Assembly: GCA_963805795.1 (NCBI GenBank)
Contig: CAWDVG010000001.1
Coordinates: 248,001 to 312,000 of the forward strand
Direction of reading: 5' to 3'
From: CAWARU01 sp963805795
Lineage (GTDB): Bacteria; Pseudomonadota; Gammaproteobacteria; UBA6186; Azoamicaceae
Length of the DNA stretch: 64,000 nucleotides
Shown here: positions 8,652 through 17,007 of the stretch, piece by piece
Layout: each line of letters begins with the position of its first letter
Numbering within the stretch: position 1 is the stretch's first letter
Program-made: the position numbers and the translations under genes
The notes under the pieces: generated by a model
The model's input: the letters and a program-made list of their open reading frames with translations, nothing else
The model's database searches: none
Told to the model about the DNA's origin: nothing

Positions 8652-8831
8652 TTATTTTTCTACTGTTCCACCAGCTTTTGTGCATTCATCAGCTGACTTT
8701 GTCATCATAACTTTGCCAGTTGAATCTTTGCATTTTACCATGCCTTTAGCATCATCTGTGCCTGTAGCAGTGCAAATGGTTCCAAATGCTAGTAAAGCAG
8801 TTGCAACTGTAGCTAAAACTAAATTTTTCAT
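8652..8831 (-). CDS. Small exported protein of unknown function
   Basis: A 59-residue protein starting MKNLVLATVATALL: short signal peptide (cleavage probably after the TGT/ATG region near residue 22), then a small polar mature part with two Cys (VKCKDS and DECTKAGG) that could form a disulfide in the periplasm. The ATG at 8829-8831 is chosen because it has AGGAG at proper distance; an upstream in-frame start would read through the operator palindrome. Upstream leader and palindrome match those of the gene at 7930-8265. A terminator follows. No family recognised. Confidence 0.72.
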   Translation of the reverse strand: MKNLVLATVATALLAFGTICTATGTDDAKGMVKCKDSTGKVMMTKSADECTKAGGTVEK

Positions 8832-8857
8832 GTGAATTTCTCCTGTGATGTGATAGT

Positions 8858-8873
8858 TAAATGACGTCATTTA
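8858..8873 (-). promoter_or_regulatory. TAAATGACGTCATTTA operator-like palindrome
   Basis: Perfect 16-bp palindrome, 26 bp from the ATG of the gene at 8652-8831. The surrounding leader (TAAGC before; AACT, TCACAT and ACAGGAGA after) is nearly identical to that at 8290-8305. Confidence 0.7.
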
Positions 8874-9128
8874 GCTTATTTTTCCAACAAATTGCCAGAA
8901 ACTTCTTGGCAAATGCTTGGACTGTACTAAGCGAGTACAAACGAAGAATAGAACAATTTTTTTTTTTAGGCAATATTTATTTCTTAAAAAAAAGTTTTAG
9001 ACGCTAGTTTTTATTATTCTTTAAGTCTTAATTATCCATTCGTAACTTATCTTAATTATTAAATATTAACTATGTCCTATTTTGATATCGTCTTACATTA
9101 TTTAGTCATTATTAGTGAAGCGAACAAA

Positions 9129-9163
9129 AAAAAGGGTTGTAGGTATTACCTCCAACCCTTTTT
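9129..9163 (-). terminator. Terminator of the small exported gene at 9189
   Basis: Hairpin AAAAAGGGTTG-T-AGG / CCT-C-CAACCCTTTTT with a run of T on the minus strand. It is symmetrical enough to work in both directions. Confidence 0.75.
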
Positions 9164-9188
9164 AGCGTTCTCGCCAATAGGCTATCAA

Positions 9189-9374
9189 TTACTGACTAGC
9201 TTTTTGTTGTTGAGCAGCTTTTGCTTCATCTGTACTATTGTCAGCATTTGCTGCTTTGTTAGTAGATGAGCTTGAAGTGCCAGCAGCTGGAGCAGTAGAT
9301 GATTTGCTGGTGTCAGCAGCTTGAACAGCGAATGCAAACATGGCTGCAACAGCAGCGATAAGAAATTTCTTCAT
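9189..9374 (-). CDS. Small exported Ala/Ser/Thr-rich protein
   Basis: A 61-residue protein with a canonical signal peptide (MKKFLIAAVAAMF..., cleavage after VQA|AD) and a mature part made of A, S, T, K, N and Q, predicted disordered. The start at 9372-9374 is preceded by GGAG; the longer in-frame start would include the operator palindrome. It is the third gene in a row with the TGACGTCA motif in its leader. No recognised family. All three lie on the same strand but each has its own leader and, for two of them, its own terminator. Confidence 0.72.
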   Translation of the reverse strand: MKKFLIAAVAAMFAFAVQAADTSKSSTAPAAGTSSSSTNKAANADNSTDEAKAAQQQKASQ

Positions 9375-9392
9375 TTGTGATATCTCCAAATA

Positions 9393-9404
9393 AATGACGT
9401 CATT
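9393..9404 (-). promoter_or_regulatory. AATGACGTCATT operator-like palindrome
   Basis: 12-bp perfect palindrome 18 bp from the ATG of the gene at 9189-9374; the outer bases differ from the two upstream copies at 8290 and 8858. Confidence 0.6.
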
Positions 9405-9613
9405 ACAATTCGAGATAGGTCCTGGGAATGCCGGGAGCATCTCATGTCTTTGTTAGGAACTGTACTAGTATTTCAATTTATGATTTACTAAACTAAATCC
9501 AACAGGCGTTAGCTTAACATATCTTTTTTTCAGTGAACAAGTTTTTTTAAATCTTTTAAATCTTTTAAGCATTTTAAGCATTTTGAGTTTTTTAATCTTT
9601 ATAGAACTTTTAG

Positions 9614-10441
9614 TTATTTATTCCGATATTCCGCTGGCGCTGTAGGCAACTCAATGCCCTGTTCAGAAAAGATTTTCTGCACCGCTATTTGGATTTCCGT
9701 TTGCAGGTTACTAAATGATGCTTGCTTTGCCCAAACCGAGAACTGTAAAAGAACACCACTTTCAGCAAATTCAAGAAAGCTGAGTTCAGGTTTAGGAGAA
9801 ACTAAACAAATGGGATTTTTGGCAGCCGTTTCAAGTAAAATTTGTTTTATTTTTGCCAAGTTTTCATTAAAGGCAACACGAAATTTCATATCGAAACGTC
9901 GGATAGGAAAACGACTGAGATTAAAAAATTGAGATTTAAGCAAGGACTCATTTGGTATTCGAACTAAAAGATTATCTCTGGTTCGAATTTTTACAGATAA
10001 AAGATCAATCGACAATACTTCACCTACCATGTCGTTAGTTTCTATATAATCGCCAATAACAAAGGGTTTTTCTGCGACTAAAAAGAGACCACTTAAAAAA
10101 TTAGAGATAGAAGTTTGAGCAGCAAAGGCCACAGCCGCTGTTAAAATACCGGCAGCCCCTAACAGAGCTGAAACATCTATGCCAGAGGTTTTGAGAGGTA
10201 AAATACAAGAGAGGGTGACACCTACATAAAGAATAATACGACGCAGCACCATAGAATGATGGCGCGAAACATTTTTTTCTGTGATCATTCCAAAAAACCA
10301 GCGAAAGAAAAACGTAATCAATAACCCAATACAAAAATAGATGATCGCATTGATAGTGGAGGTTAGCTCAATTTTTTGGACTAAGCTCTTAAGTTCTTCA
10401 GCATGTAAGTTCACATCGGATATAAAGCTTGACATTATCAT
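9614..10441 (-). CDS. mscS: Small-conductance mechanosensitive channel, MscS family
   Basis: Inner-membrane channel that opens on membrane tension to protect against hypo-osmotic shock. 275 residues, close to E. coli MscS. Three hydrophobic segments are seen; the pore-lining TM3 is in the Gly/Ala-rich stretch GAAGILTAAVAFAAQ followed by SNFLSGLFL, then the beta domain (EKPFVIGDYIE...VRIPNESL) and the alpha/beta C-terminal domain. Its ATG overlaps the stop of the upstream gene (ATGA), so translation is coupled. The gene symbol denotes the family; orthology to E. coli mscS is not proven. Confidence 0.9.
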   Translation of the reverse strand: MIMSSFISDVNLHAEELKSLVQKIELTSTINAIIYFCIGLLITFFFRWFFGMITEKNVSRHHSMVLRRIILYVGVTLSCILPLKTSGIDVSALLGAAGILTAAVAFAAQTSISNFLSGLFLVAEKPFVIGDYIETNDMVGEVLSIDLLSVKIRTRDNLLVRIPNESLLKSQFFNLSRFPIRRFDMKFRVAFNENLAKIKQILLETAAKNPICLVSPKPELSFLEFAESGVLLQFSVWAKQASFSNLQTEIQIAVQKIFSEQGIELPTAPAEYRNK

Positions 10442-11283
10442 GGGTTAGTCTTTCCTCCGCCAAAAAGGCTTTTGAAACTGGCTTTGATTGGGATTCGGGC
10501 AAATGAAAGCAGACTTAAATTTTTTAGATTTTTGGGAGCTCCCGTCGTTACTGTCGTTCTGGGCAGAACATCGTTCTCAAAAGAAATCTGAATTTGTTCA
10601 GTCCAAAGACGATTTTGAATATCTACATACAGAGAGAGAAAGGGCAAAGGAATTTTTAGTTCATTAACATAAACTCGCTCCTTTGAGAAATTTTGTATGA
10701 GTATGGGAGTGGTTATATGAGTTGTATCTTGCGATAAATCTTCTAGTCGTGTGGAGGCGAAACTAGTGGTTGCATAGCATAGGTCGCCTGAAATAGTATT
10801 ATTTCCTGACCAAGTATCCGCTAAAATTTCCGTTGGAATGTCAGTTAATAGGAGGGGGGGGCTACCGATTTCAATACGTATCCAGGCAGGGCTACTGGCA
10901 TAAAGATTAAGAGATCCTCCGGTTGGAACATAAAGTGGGCAGCTCAATTTAACTTGCATGTTTCGATCAGCCAAAATAGGCTTTAAGGTAATTTCATCTT
11001 GTTGAAGATGAGAACCAATAACTCTCGTTGCCATTTCGTTATCCTGTTGATTTTGACGAATAGCTAATTTCCATTCTTGGTTATAATGATCGATACACAA
11101 CACAATAGGACCAATTTGGGAGTAACGCGACTGTTCAGCAGCGATTAAAAAATGACCCCACCAAGGGGCATTATCTTCGATAGGTATTTCAATTAAATCA
11201 ATAGGATTAGATTGAGTTTTTTGACGAACAAAAGGTAAGTAAAAACTTAATTTTTTTAACCAAGAAGATGGGATAAAACTCAT
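10438..11283 (-). CDS. Conserved hypothetical coupled to MscS (possibly DUF432)
   Basis: A 281-residue protein without signal peptide or membrane helices, mostly predicted beta strand. It begins directly after the folD stop (TAA then ATG with no gap) and ends with an ATGA overlap into the mscS-like gene, so the three form one operon. The content and the mscS coupling recall the DUF432 family, but that is from memory and not provable here. A role as a partner or modulator of the channel is inference from coupling only. Confidence 0.7.
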   Translation of the reverse strand: MSFIPSSWLKKLSFYLPFVRQKTQSNPIDLIEIPIEDNAPWWGHFLIAAEQSRYSQIGPIVLCIDHYNQEWKLAIRQNQQDNEMATRVIGSHLQQDEITLKPILADRNMQVKLSCPLYVPTGGSLNLYASSPAWIRIEIGSPPLLLTDIPTEILADTWSGNNTISGDLCYATTSFASTRLEDLSQDTTHITTPILIQNFSKERVYVNELKIPLPFLSLYVDIQNRLWTEQIQISFENDVLPRTTVTTGAPKNLKNLSLLSFARIPIKASFKSLFGGGKTNP

Positions 11284-12165
11284 TTACTTTCTTCCTTCAT
11301 AGACAAGACCTTCGTAGGCAAGAATTGTATTTTGCAAAAGCGCAGTGACAGTCATGGGTCCTACTCCACCCGGAACAGGGGTAATCCAGGAAGCCACTTG
11401 TTTTGCACTTTCCATATCAACATCTCCAATAAATTTTCCATTCTGAAGGCGGGTGATTCCAACATCAACGACTATGGCCCCAGGTTTTATCCAGTTTCCT
11501 TTAATGAGTTGAGGTTTACCTGCCGCAACGATTAATAAATCAGCCCGTTTAAGATGCTCTTCTAAGTTTCGAGTCCGACGATGACAGGCCGTAACCGTAC
11601 AGCCAGCCATGAGTAATTCTAAAATCATGGGTCGTCCCACAATATTAGAAACGCCAACGACCGTTGCATCTAGGCCAGCCAACTCTATTCCATATCGTTC
11701 CAACAATAACATGATTCCAGCAGGGGTGCATGGTCGAAGAGAGGGTTTTTGTTGAACAAGACGGCCTATGTTATAGGGATGAAAGCCATCCACATCCTTA
11801 TTAGGATTAATTCTTTCAAGGACGGTATTAGCATTAATATGTTTTGGTAAAGGAAGCTGGACAAGGATTCCGTCTATATTGGGGTCGGTGTTCAATTCAT
11901 CGATATGTTTTAATAGGGCTTCTTCAGAGATGCTGTCATTCAAAAGATAGGTGTCTGATTTAATTCCAGCTGTGCTGCAAGCATGATGCTTATTTTTGAC
12001 ATAAAGTGCAGAGGCAGGATCTTCACCCACTAAGATAACGGCAAGGCAGGGAGGTCTATTTCCTTTTTCAAGATGGGCAGCAATGCGAAGCTTCATGATT
12101 TCTTGCAACTCCGCTGCTTGCGTTCGTCCATTGAGTATTTTTGCAGTCATATTTTTACTCGCCAT
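11284..12165 (-). CDS. folD: Bifunctional methylenetetrahydrofolate dehydrogenase / methenyltetrahydrofolate cyclohydrolase
   Basis: Interconverts 5,10-methylene- and 10-formyl-tetrahydrofolate in one-carbon metabolism (cytoplasm, NADP-linked). 293 residues, normal. Seen: the active-site Lys in YVKNKHHACSTAGI, QLPLPKHI, the PCTPAGI loop, a Rossmann dinucleotide region (VVGVSNIVGRPM) and the C-terminal PGGVGPMT signature. It could start at residue 1 or at Met6; the family usually starts close to the second. It heads the folD - hypothetical - mscS operon. Confidence 0.95.
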   Translation of the reverse strand: MASKNMTAKILNGRTQAAELQEIMKLRIAAHLEKGNRPPCLAVILVGEDPASALYVKNKHHACSTAGIKSDTYLLNDSISEEALLKHIDELNTDPNIDGILVQLPLPKHINANTVLERINPNKDVDGFHPYNIGRLVQQKPSLRPCTPAGIMLLLERYGIELAGLDATVVGVSNIVGRPMILELLMAGCTVTACHRRTRNLEEHLKRADLLIVAAGKPQLIKGNWIKPGAIVVDVGITRLQNGKFIGDVDMESAKQVASWITPVPGGVGPMTVTALLQNTILAYEGLVYEGRK

Positions 12166-12304
12166 TCGATCTTCATTTTTCCAAATTCGAGATAATTAAA
12201 TCATATTCTGAACAAATAGGCTAAAATCTATTTATTGATCCTTTTACTTGTGGATCCAATTGACCAGTAGCATAAAGTTTAGGTATGATTCAATACTCTT
12301 TAGT

Positions 12305-12381
<77 letters not shown>

Positions 12382-12476
12382 TTTATTAAGTAAGACAAGA
12401 AACGTATATAAGGCAGAATGACAGGGACTAAACCTGCGATTTGTGCTTATGTGGCTTTAATGGTTTCTTTGAATCG

Positions 12477-12553
<77 letters not shown>

Positions 12554-12637
12554 TACAACTTGGAGCTCTAGCGGAAAGTTTTAAGTTCGTGTATCTTTTA
12601 ATCTAGCTTGTCGCTTTTTATTACAAATGTTTTTCAT

Positions 12638-12714
12638 GGTGGACGTAGCTCAGTTGGTAGAGCCCCGGATTGTGATTCCGGCCGTCGTGGGTTCAAGTCC
12701 CATCGTTCACCCCA
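12638..12714 (+). tRNA. tRNA-His (anticodon GTG)
   Basis: Acceptor GTGGACG pairs CGTTCAC; the extra 5' G (-1) opposite discriminator C is encoded at 12638, as expected for tRNA-His. Anticodon loop TTGTGAT, CCA encoded. Confidence 0.95.
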
Positions 12715-13122
12715 GTTTCTTCCTGTAAAATCCTATCTGGCATTAGGCTAAAAAAACCAACAAATTCGCGCTACTATGATTTAGTGCGGGAAACGCGCGG
12801 GGCTATTAACAGTTACTCTTGAACTTTATTAAATTTGATCATACTACAGCACTTCCCGCTAGGGCGGGAAGACCACCAAAAGTCAGTATTAATTTTATAG
12901 GTTAATTGGCTGGCATTAAAACGCTCACCCAGTACTTACAGCTGATATTTTTTCCCAGTATTTTGTTTCAGAATCTTGTATCTTGAAATTCTGGCCTTAT
13001 TTAGATAGAGTTCAAGTTCGATGTTTTAGCTATCCATTAAAAGTTTGTTAACTTAGATTAATTGGAGTTAATTAGAGTTAATTGGTTTCAGTGTATTGGG
13101 CTATTATATTCCAGTTAGAAAA
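12715..13122. other. 408-bp gap between tRNA-His and tRNA-Lys, no gene seen
   Basis: No credible reading frame. It contains one 20-bp hairpin (CTTCCCGC-TAGG-GCGGGAAG, 12852-12871) that could end the upstream tRNA transcript, and AT-rich DNA with a short repeated TTAATTGGAGTTAATTAG stretch near 13060-13085. Confidence 0.5.
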
Positions 13123-13198
<76 letters not shown>

Positions 13199-13231
13199 AT
13201 TCTAGGTGGGTAACGTATTAAACGTATAAAA

Positions 13232-13316
13232 GCGAAAGTGGCGGAATTGGTAGACGTCCTGGATTTAGGTTCCAGTGGGGAAACCCGTGAGAGTTCGAGT
13301 CTCTCCTTTCGCACCA
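13232..13316 (+). tRNA. tRNA-Leu (anticodon TAG)
   Basis: Class II tRNA of 85 nt with a long variable arm (GGGGAAACCCG); acceptor GCGAAAG, anticodon loop TTTAGGT, CCA encoded. Confidence 0.95.
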
Positions 13317-13382
13317 GGTTTACAATCCTGTTCCAACTAAAGAGAGATGATTTTTTTTTAAGTTTTTGAGAGAGGTTGCATT

Positions 13383-14690
13383 ATGCAAGTCACCGTAGAA
13401 AATACTAGCACATTGGGCCGTCTAGTGACTGTTCAAGTTCCATCACAAGAAATGAAAACGGCTGTTCAAACAAGAATGGATGAATTTTCCCCAAAAGCTC
13501 AAGTAGCGGGTTTCCGCACCGGAAAAGTTCCAAAAAACGAATTGGTACGACGTTACGGTACAAAAGTTCGTCAGGAAGCTTTAGGTCTTGTTATTGAAAA
13601 AACATTACCCGTCGCACTTAAGCAAGAAAATTTAAAACCTGCGGGTAGTCCTGTGGTTGAAAGTGTTAAGGATGAAGAAAATAAGGATCTAGAATTTGTT
13701 GTGAGCTTTGAAATTTATCCAGACATTCAATTGGCAGATTTTAGCCAAATCCAAGCTGAAAAATATCATGTGGAAATTAATGAACCAGAAATTGATAAAG
13801 CGCTTGAGAAGGTTAGGAGTCATTTTGCAGATTGGGTTGTGGTTGAAAGACCTGCACAAGTCGGTGATCGGGTTATTGTAGATTATACCAGTACTGTGAA
13901 CGGCAAAGCTTATGAAAATAATCAGGGACAAGATATTAAAATTGAAATTGGTTCACATCGATTTATTGAAGGTTTTGAAAATGGCCTAATTGGTACCAAG
14001 CAAGGCGATACCTGTGAACTGGATTTAAGCTTTCCTCCTGAATGGCGAATCGAAAAATTAGCCGGAAAACCGGTACAATTTAAAGTGAAAATTAAAGCCG
14101 TGACTGAAAAGCAACCAGCGGATTTAAATGCTGCGTTTGCAAAAAAAATAGGTGCAACTTCTGGAGAAATAGTCGCTATTCGCAATAAAATTAAAGATAG
14201 TTTAGAAAAACAAGTAACCGATAGCATTCAAACTCATATTCGTGAAAAAGTGACTGATGCTTTAATAAAATTGAATTCTTTCCCTATTCCAAAGATATTG
14301 ATTGACCGTGAGGCTTCATTAATGCATGAAGAACTCCATCAACGTTTAGGTGATAAAGCGCATGCTACTTGTCAACATACGGGTCTTAAGGAGCAGGCAG
14401 AAAAGCGCGTAGCTTTAGGCTTAATATTGAATGAAGTGATAAAGGCGCAGGGGATTAAACCAGATGAAACAAAAGTGAAAGAACGTGTGGCGAAATTATC
14501 TCATATGTTTGGAAATGCGGAATTTATTGAAAATATGTATCATGAATCTGAAGAGTTACTGACAGGCGTACGTCATGCTGTCATGCTTGATCAAGCATTG
14601 GATTGGGTAGTAAGTCAGGTATCTATTGTTGAAAAAACAATTTCGGTGGATGCTTTGTTAAAGCAGGACTTGATAGTCACAAAAGAGTAA
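13383..14690 (+). CDS. tig: Trigger factor
   Basis: Ribosome-associated chaperone and prolyl isomerase. 435 residues, standard. The N-terminal ribosome-binding domain carries a signature close to GFRxGKxP (AGFRTGKVPKN), then an FKBP-type PPIase domain around residues 160-240 (GDRVIVDY...FIEGFENGLIG) and a long helical C-terminal chaperone domain. GAGAGAGG precedes the ATG. It heads the conserved tig-clpP-clpX-lon-hupB block of protein folding and degradation genes. A small hairpin (ATAGGG...CCCTAT) just after it may attenuate read-through into clpP. Confidence 0.96.
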   Translation: MQVTVENTSTLGRLVTVQVPSQEMKTAVQTRMDEFSPKAQVAGFRTGKVPKNELVRRYGTKVRQEALGLVIEKTLPVALKQENLKPAGSPVVESVKDEENKDLEFVVSFEIYPDIQLADFSQIQAEKYHVEINEPEIDKALEKVRSHFADWVVVERPAQVGDRVIVDYTSTVNGKAYENNQGQDIKIEIGSHRFIEGFENGLIGTKQGDTCELDLSFPPEWRIEKLAGKPVQFKVKIKAVTEKQPADLNAAFAKKIGATSGEIVAIRNKIKDSLEKQVTDSIQTHIREKVTDALIKLNSFPIPKILIDREASLMHEELHQRLGDKAHATCQHTGLKEQAEKRVALGLILNEVIKAQGIKPDETKVKERVAKLSHMFGNAEFIENMYHESEELLTGVRHAVMLDQALDWVVSQVSIVEKTISVDALLKQDLIVTKE

Positions 14691-14826
14691 AGGCTTACAG
14701 TAAAGGTTCTATAGGGAGTAGAGGCCCTATCGGTTCAGAAACAGCGTCTATACTTTAACTTGAGATTTGGAAAATCATTCGCGAAACAACTCGATAAATG
14801 CTATTGGAATAAAGGAGGCTAATCTC

Positions 14827-15477
14827 ATGCAAGACATTAAAGGATTAGGTTTAGTACCTATCGTGATAGAGCAATCTGCTCGAGGTGAGCGTGCCTATGA
14901 TATTTACTCTCGATTATTAAAAGAACGTGTCATATTTTTAATCGGTGCTGTTGAAGACCAAACAGCCAATTTAATTATTGCGCAGATGTTATTTCTGGAA
15001 TCCGAAAATCCTGATAAGGATATTTATTTTTATATTAACTCACCTGGCGGTGTCGTAACGGCGGGCCTTGCCATATATGATACCATGCAATTTATTAAAC
15101 CCAAAGTTAGTACGTTCTGTATTGGCCAGGCTTGTAGTATGGGGGCCTTATTGCTAGCCGGTGGTGCAAAAGGCAAACGTCATTGTCTTCCCAATTCTAG
15201 AATGATGATCCATCAGCCTTTGGGTGGTTTTCAGGGGCAAGCTACGGATATCGAAATTCATACCAAGGAAATTTTGAGTATGAAAAGGCGTTTAAATGAA
15301 ATACTGTCTTTTCATACAGGTCAACCTTTAGAACGAATTGAAAAAGATACTGATAGAGATAATTTTATGGGTGGAAACGCTGCCGCAGAATATGGTTTGA
15401 TCGATTCAGTTCTTTTTGAGAGAACCATTCCAAATAAAGAAGATAAAGGCAAGGATGATAAAGGTAAAGGAGAATAG
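14827..15477 (+). CDS. clpP: ATP-dependent Clp protease proteolytic subunit
   Basis: Serine peptidase forming the double-heptamer chamber that works with ClpX. The ATG at 14827 is chosen (216 residues) because it has a perfect AAAGGAGG at the correct distance; the frame is open further upstream without such a site. Catalytic triad visible: Ser in CSMGALLL, His in MMIHQP, Asp in the DRDNFM region. The C-terminus has an unusual Lys/Asp/Gly tail (KEDKGKDDKGKGE). It is followed by clpX after 241 non-coding bases, so clpX may have its own promoter. Confidence 0.95.
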   Translation: MQDIKGLGLVPIVIEQSARGERAYDIYSRLLKERVIFLIGAVEDQTANLIIAQMLFLESENPDKDIYFYINSPGGVVTAGLAIYDTMQFIKPKVSTFCIGQACSMGALLLAGGAKGKRHCLPNSRMMIHQPLGGFQGQATDIEIHTKEILSMKRRLNEILSFHTGQPLERIEKDTDRDNFMGGNAAAEYGLIDSVLFERTIPNKEDKGKDDKGKGE

Positions 15478-15718
15478 TTGTAGGTTTTTTTGTGATTTTA
15501 TCGTCATGCCTTTTGATTTTTAGTATATTTTTGATGGAACAATTGATCTGGTTATGGGTCTAATTTATCGGACATTATTAGCAGTGTATCCCAATAGGTG
15601 CATATACGGTCATTAGGTTTTTATTTATTAAATGGATAAAGAGTATATGCATTTGGGTTGAAAATGGAAAATTTACCCATATTTTAAAGTTAATAGCAAA
15701 ATTGAGAGGTAAAACCCA

Positions 15719-16994
15719 ATGGCAGATAAACAGAATGGTCGGAATGATGGCAAGCTTTTATATTGTTCCTTTTGTGGAAAGAGCCAACATGAAGTTAGAA
15801 AACTAATTGCTGGGCCATCTGTATTTATTTGTGATGAATGTGTTGAGCTCTGTAACGACATCATTCGGGAAGAAGTCGAAGAAAAACAAGGTCCAACCAT
15901 TACAACTCGTTTACCTACACCTAAAGAAATTAATCGTATTTTAGATCAATACGTGATTGGGCAGAATCATGCTAAAAAAGTACTTTCCGTTGCTGTATAT
16001 AACCACTACAAGCGTTTGCAATCTGGCATCAAAGGAAGATGATGTAGAATTAGGAAAAAGTAATATTTTATTAATTGGACCCACGGGTAGTGGTAAAACC
16101 TTTTTGGCAGAAACTTTAGCGCGTTTATTGGATGTTCCATTTACCATAGCAGATGCAACAACCTTAACCGAAGCAGGTTATGTAGGTGAAGATGTTGAAA
16201 ATATTATTCAAAAATTATTGCAAAAATGTGAATACGATGTTGAAAAAGCGCAAACCGGAATTGTGTATATCGATGAAATCGATAAAATTTCACGCAAATC
16301 AGAAAATCCTTCCATTACTCGAGATGTTTCAGGCGAAGGAGTCCAACAAGCATTATTGAAATTAATTGAAGGAACTGTTGCTTCTGTGCCTCCTCAAGGG
16401 GGCCGAAAGCATCCGCAACAAGAATTTTTACAAGTAGATACCCGAGGTATTTTATTTATTTGTGGTGGTGCTTTTTCGGGTCTAGAAAAAATTATTCGCC
16501 AACGTTCTGAGAAAAGCGGTATTGGGTTTTCAGCAGAGATTACCAGTAAAGATGATAAAAAATCTATCTCTACAACTTTGCGTCAAGTAGAACCTGAAGA
16601 TTTAATAAAATACGGTTTAATTCCAGAATTCGTGGGAAGATTGCCCATTGTGGCTACTTTAGAAGAGTTGGACGAATCGGCTTTAGTCTCTATTTTAACC
16701 GAACCCAAGAATGCTTTGACCAAACAATATCGAAAATTATTTGAAATGGAAGGTGTCGAAGTTGAGTTTAGAGAGGGAGCCCTAAAGAAAATGGCAGAAA
16801 AAGCCATGGAACGTAAAACAGGTGCCAGAGGTTTGCGCTCTATTTTGAACAAGTTCTTTTAGAAACCATGTACGATCTTCCTTCTTTAGAGGACGTATCT
16901 AAAGTTGTTATTGATGAAACTGTGGTATTTGGGTGATTCAGAACCTCTTCTAATCTTTGAAAACACAGATAAGATCCGTTCGTCGTGCAAATAA
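15719..16994 (+). pseudogene. clpX: ATP-dependent Clp protease ATP-binding subunit, frameshifted as given
   Basis: Unfoldase that feeds substrates to ClpP. All parts of a normal ClpX are present but in three frames. Residues 1-100 include the zinc finger (CSFCGK...ICDECVELC). A shift near 16030 moves to the frame with Walker A GPTGSGKT and Walker B YIDEIDK. A missing G near 16846 (LRSIL, then EQ.LLETMYDLP) and an extra G near 16933 (VVFG, then DSEPLLIF) follow, ending at the TAA at 16992-16994. Each shift is one base, mostly in GG or GGG. With clpP and tig intact and lon similarly hit, base-calling error is more likely than real decay. Confidence 0.85.
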
Positions 16995-17007
16995 TGAGGA
17001 TTAATTC

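Noticed and set aside
8290..9404. TGACGTCA sites as eukaryotic CRE mimicry
   Set aside because: They sit at bacterial promoter/leader positions of bacterial genes; a bacterial dimeric regulator is the simpler reading.
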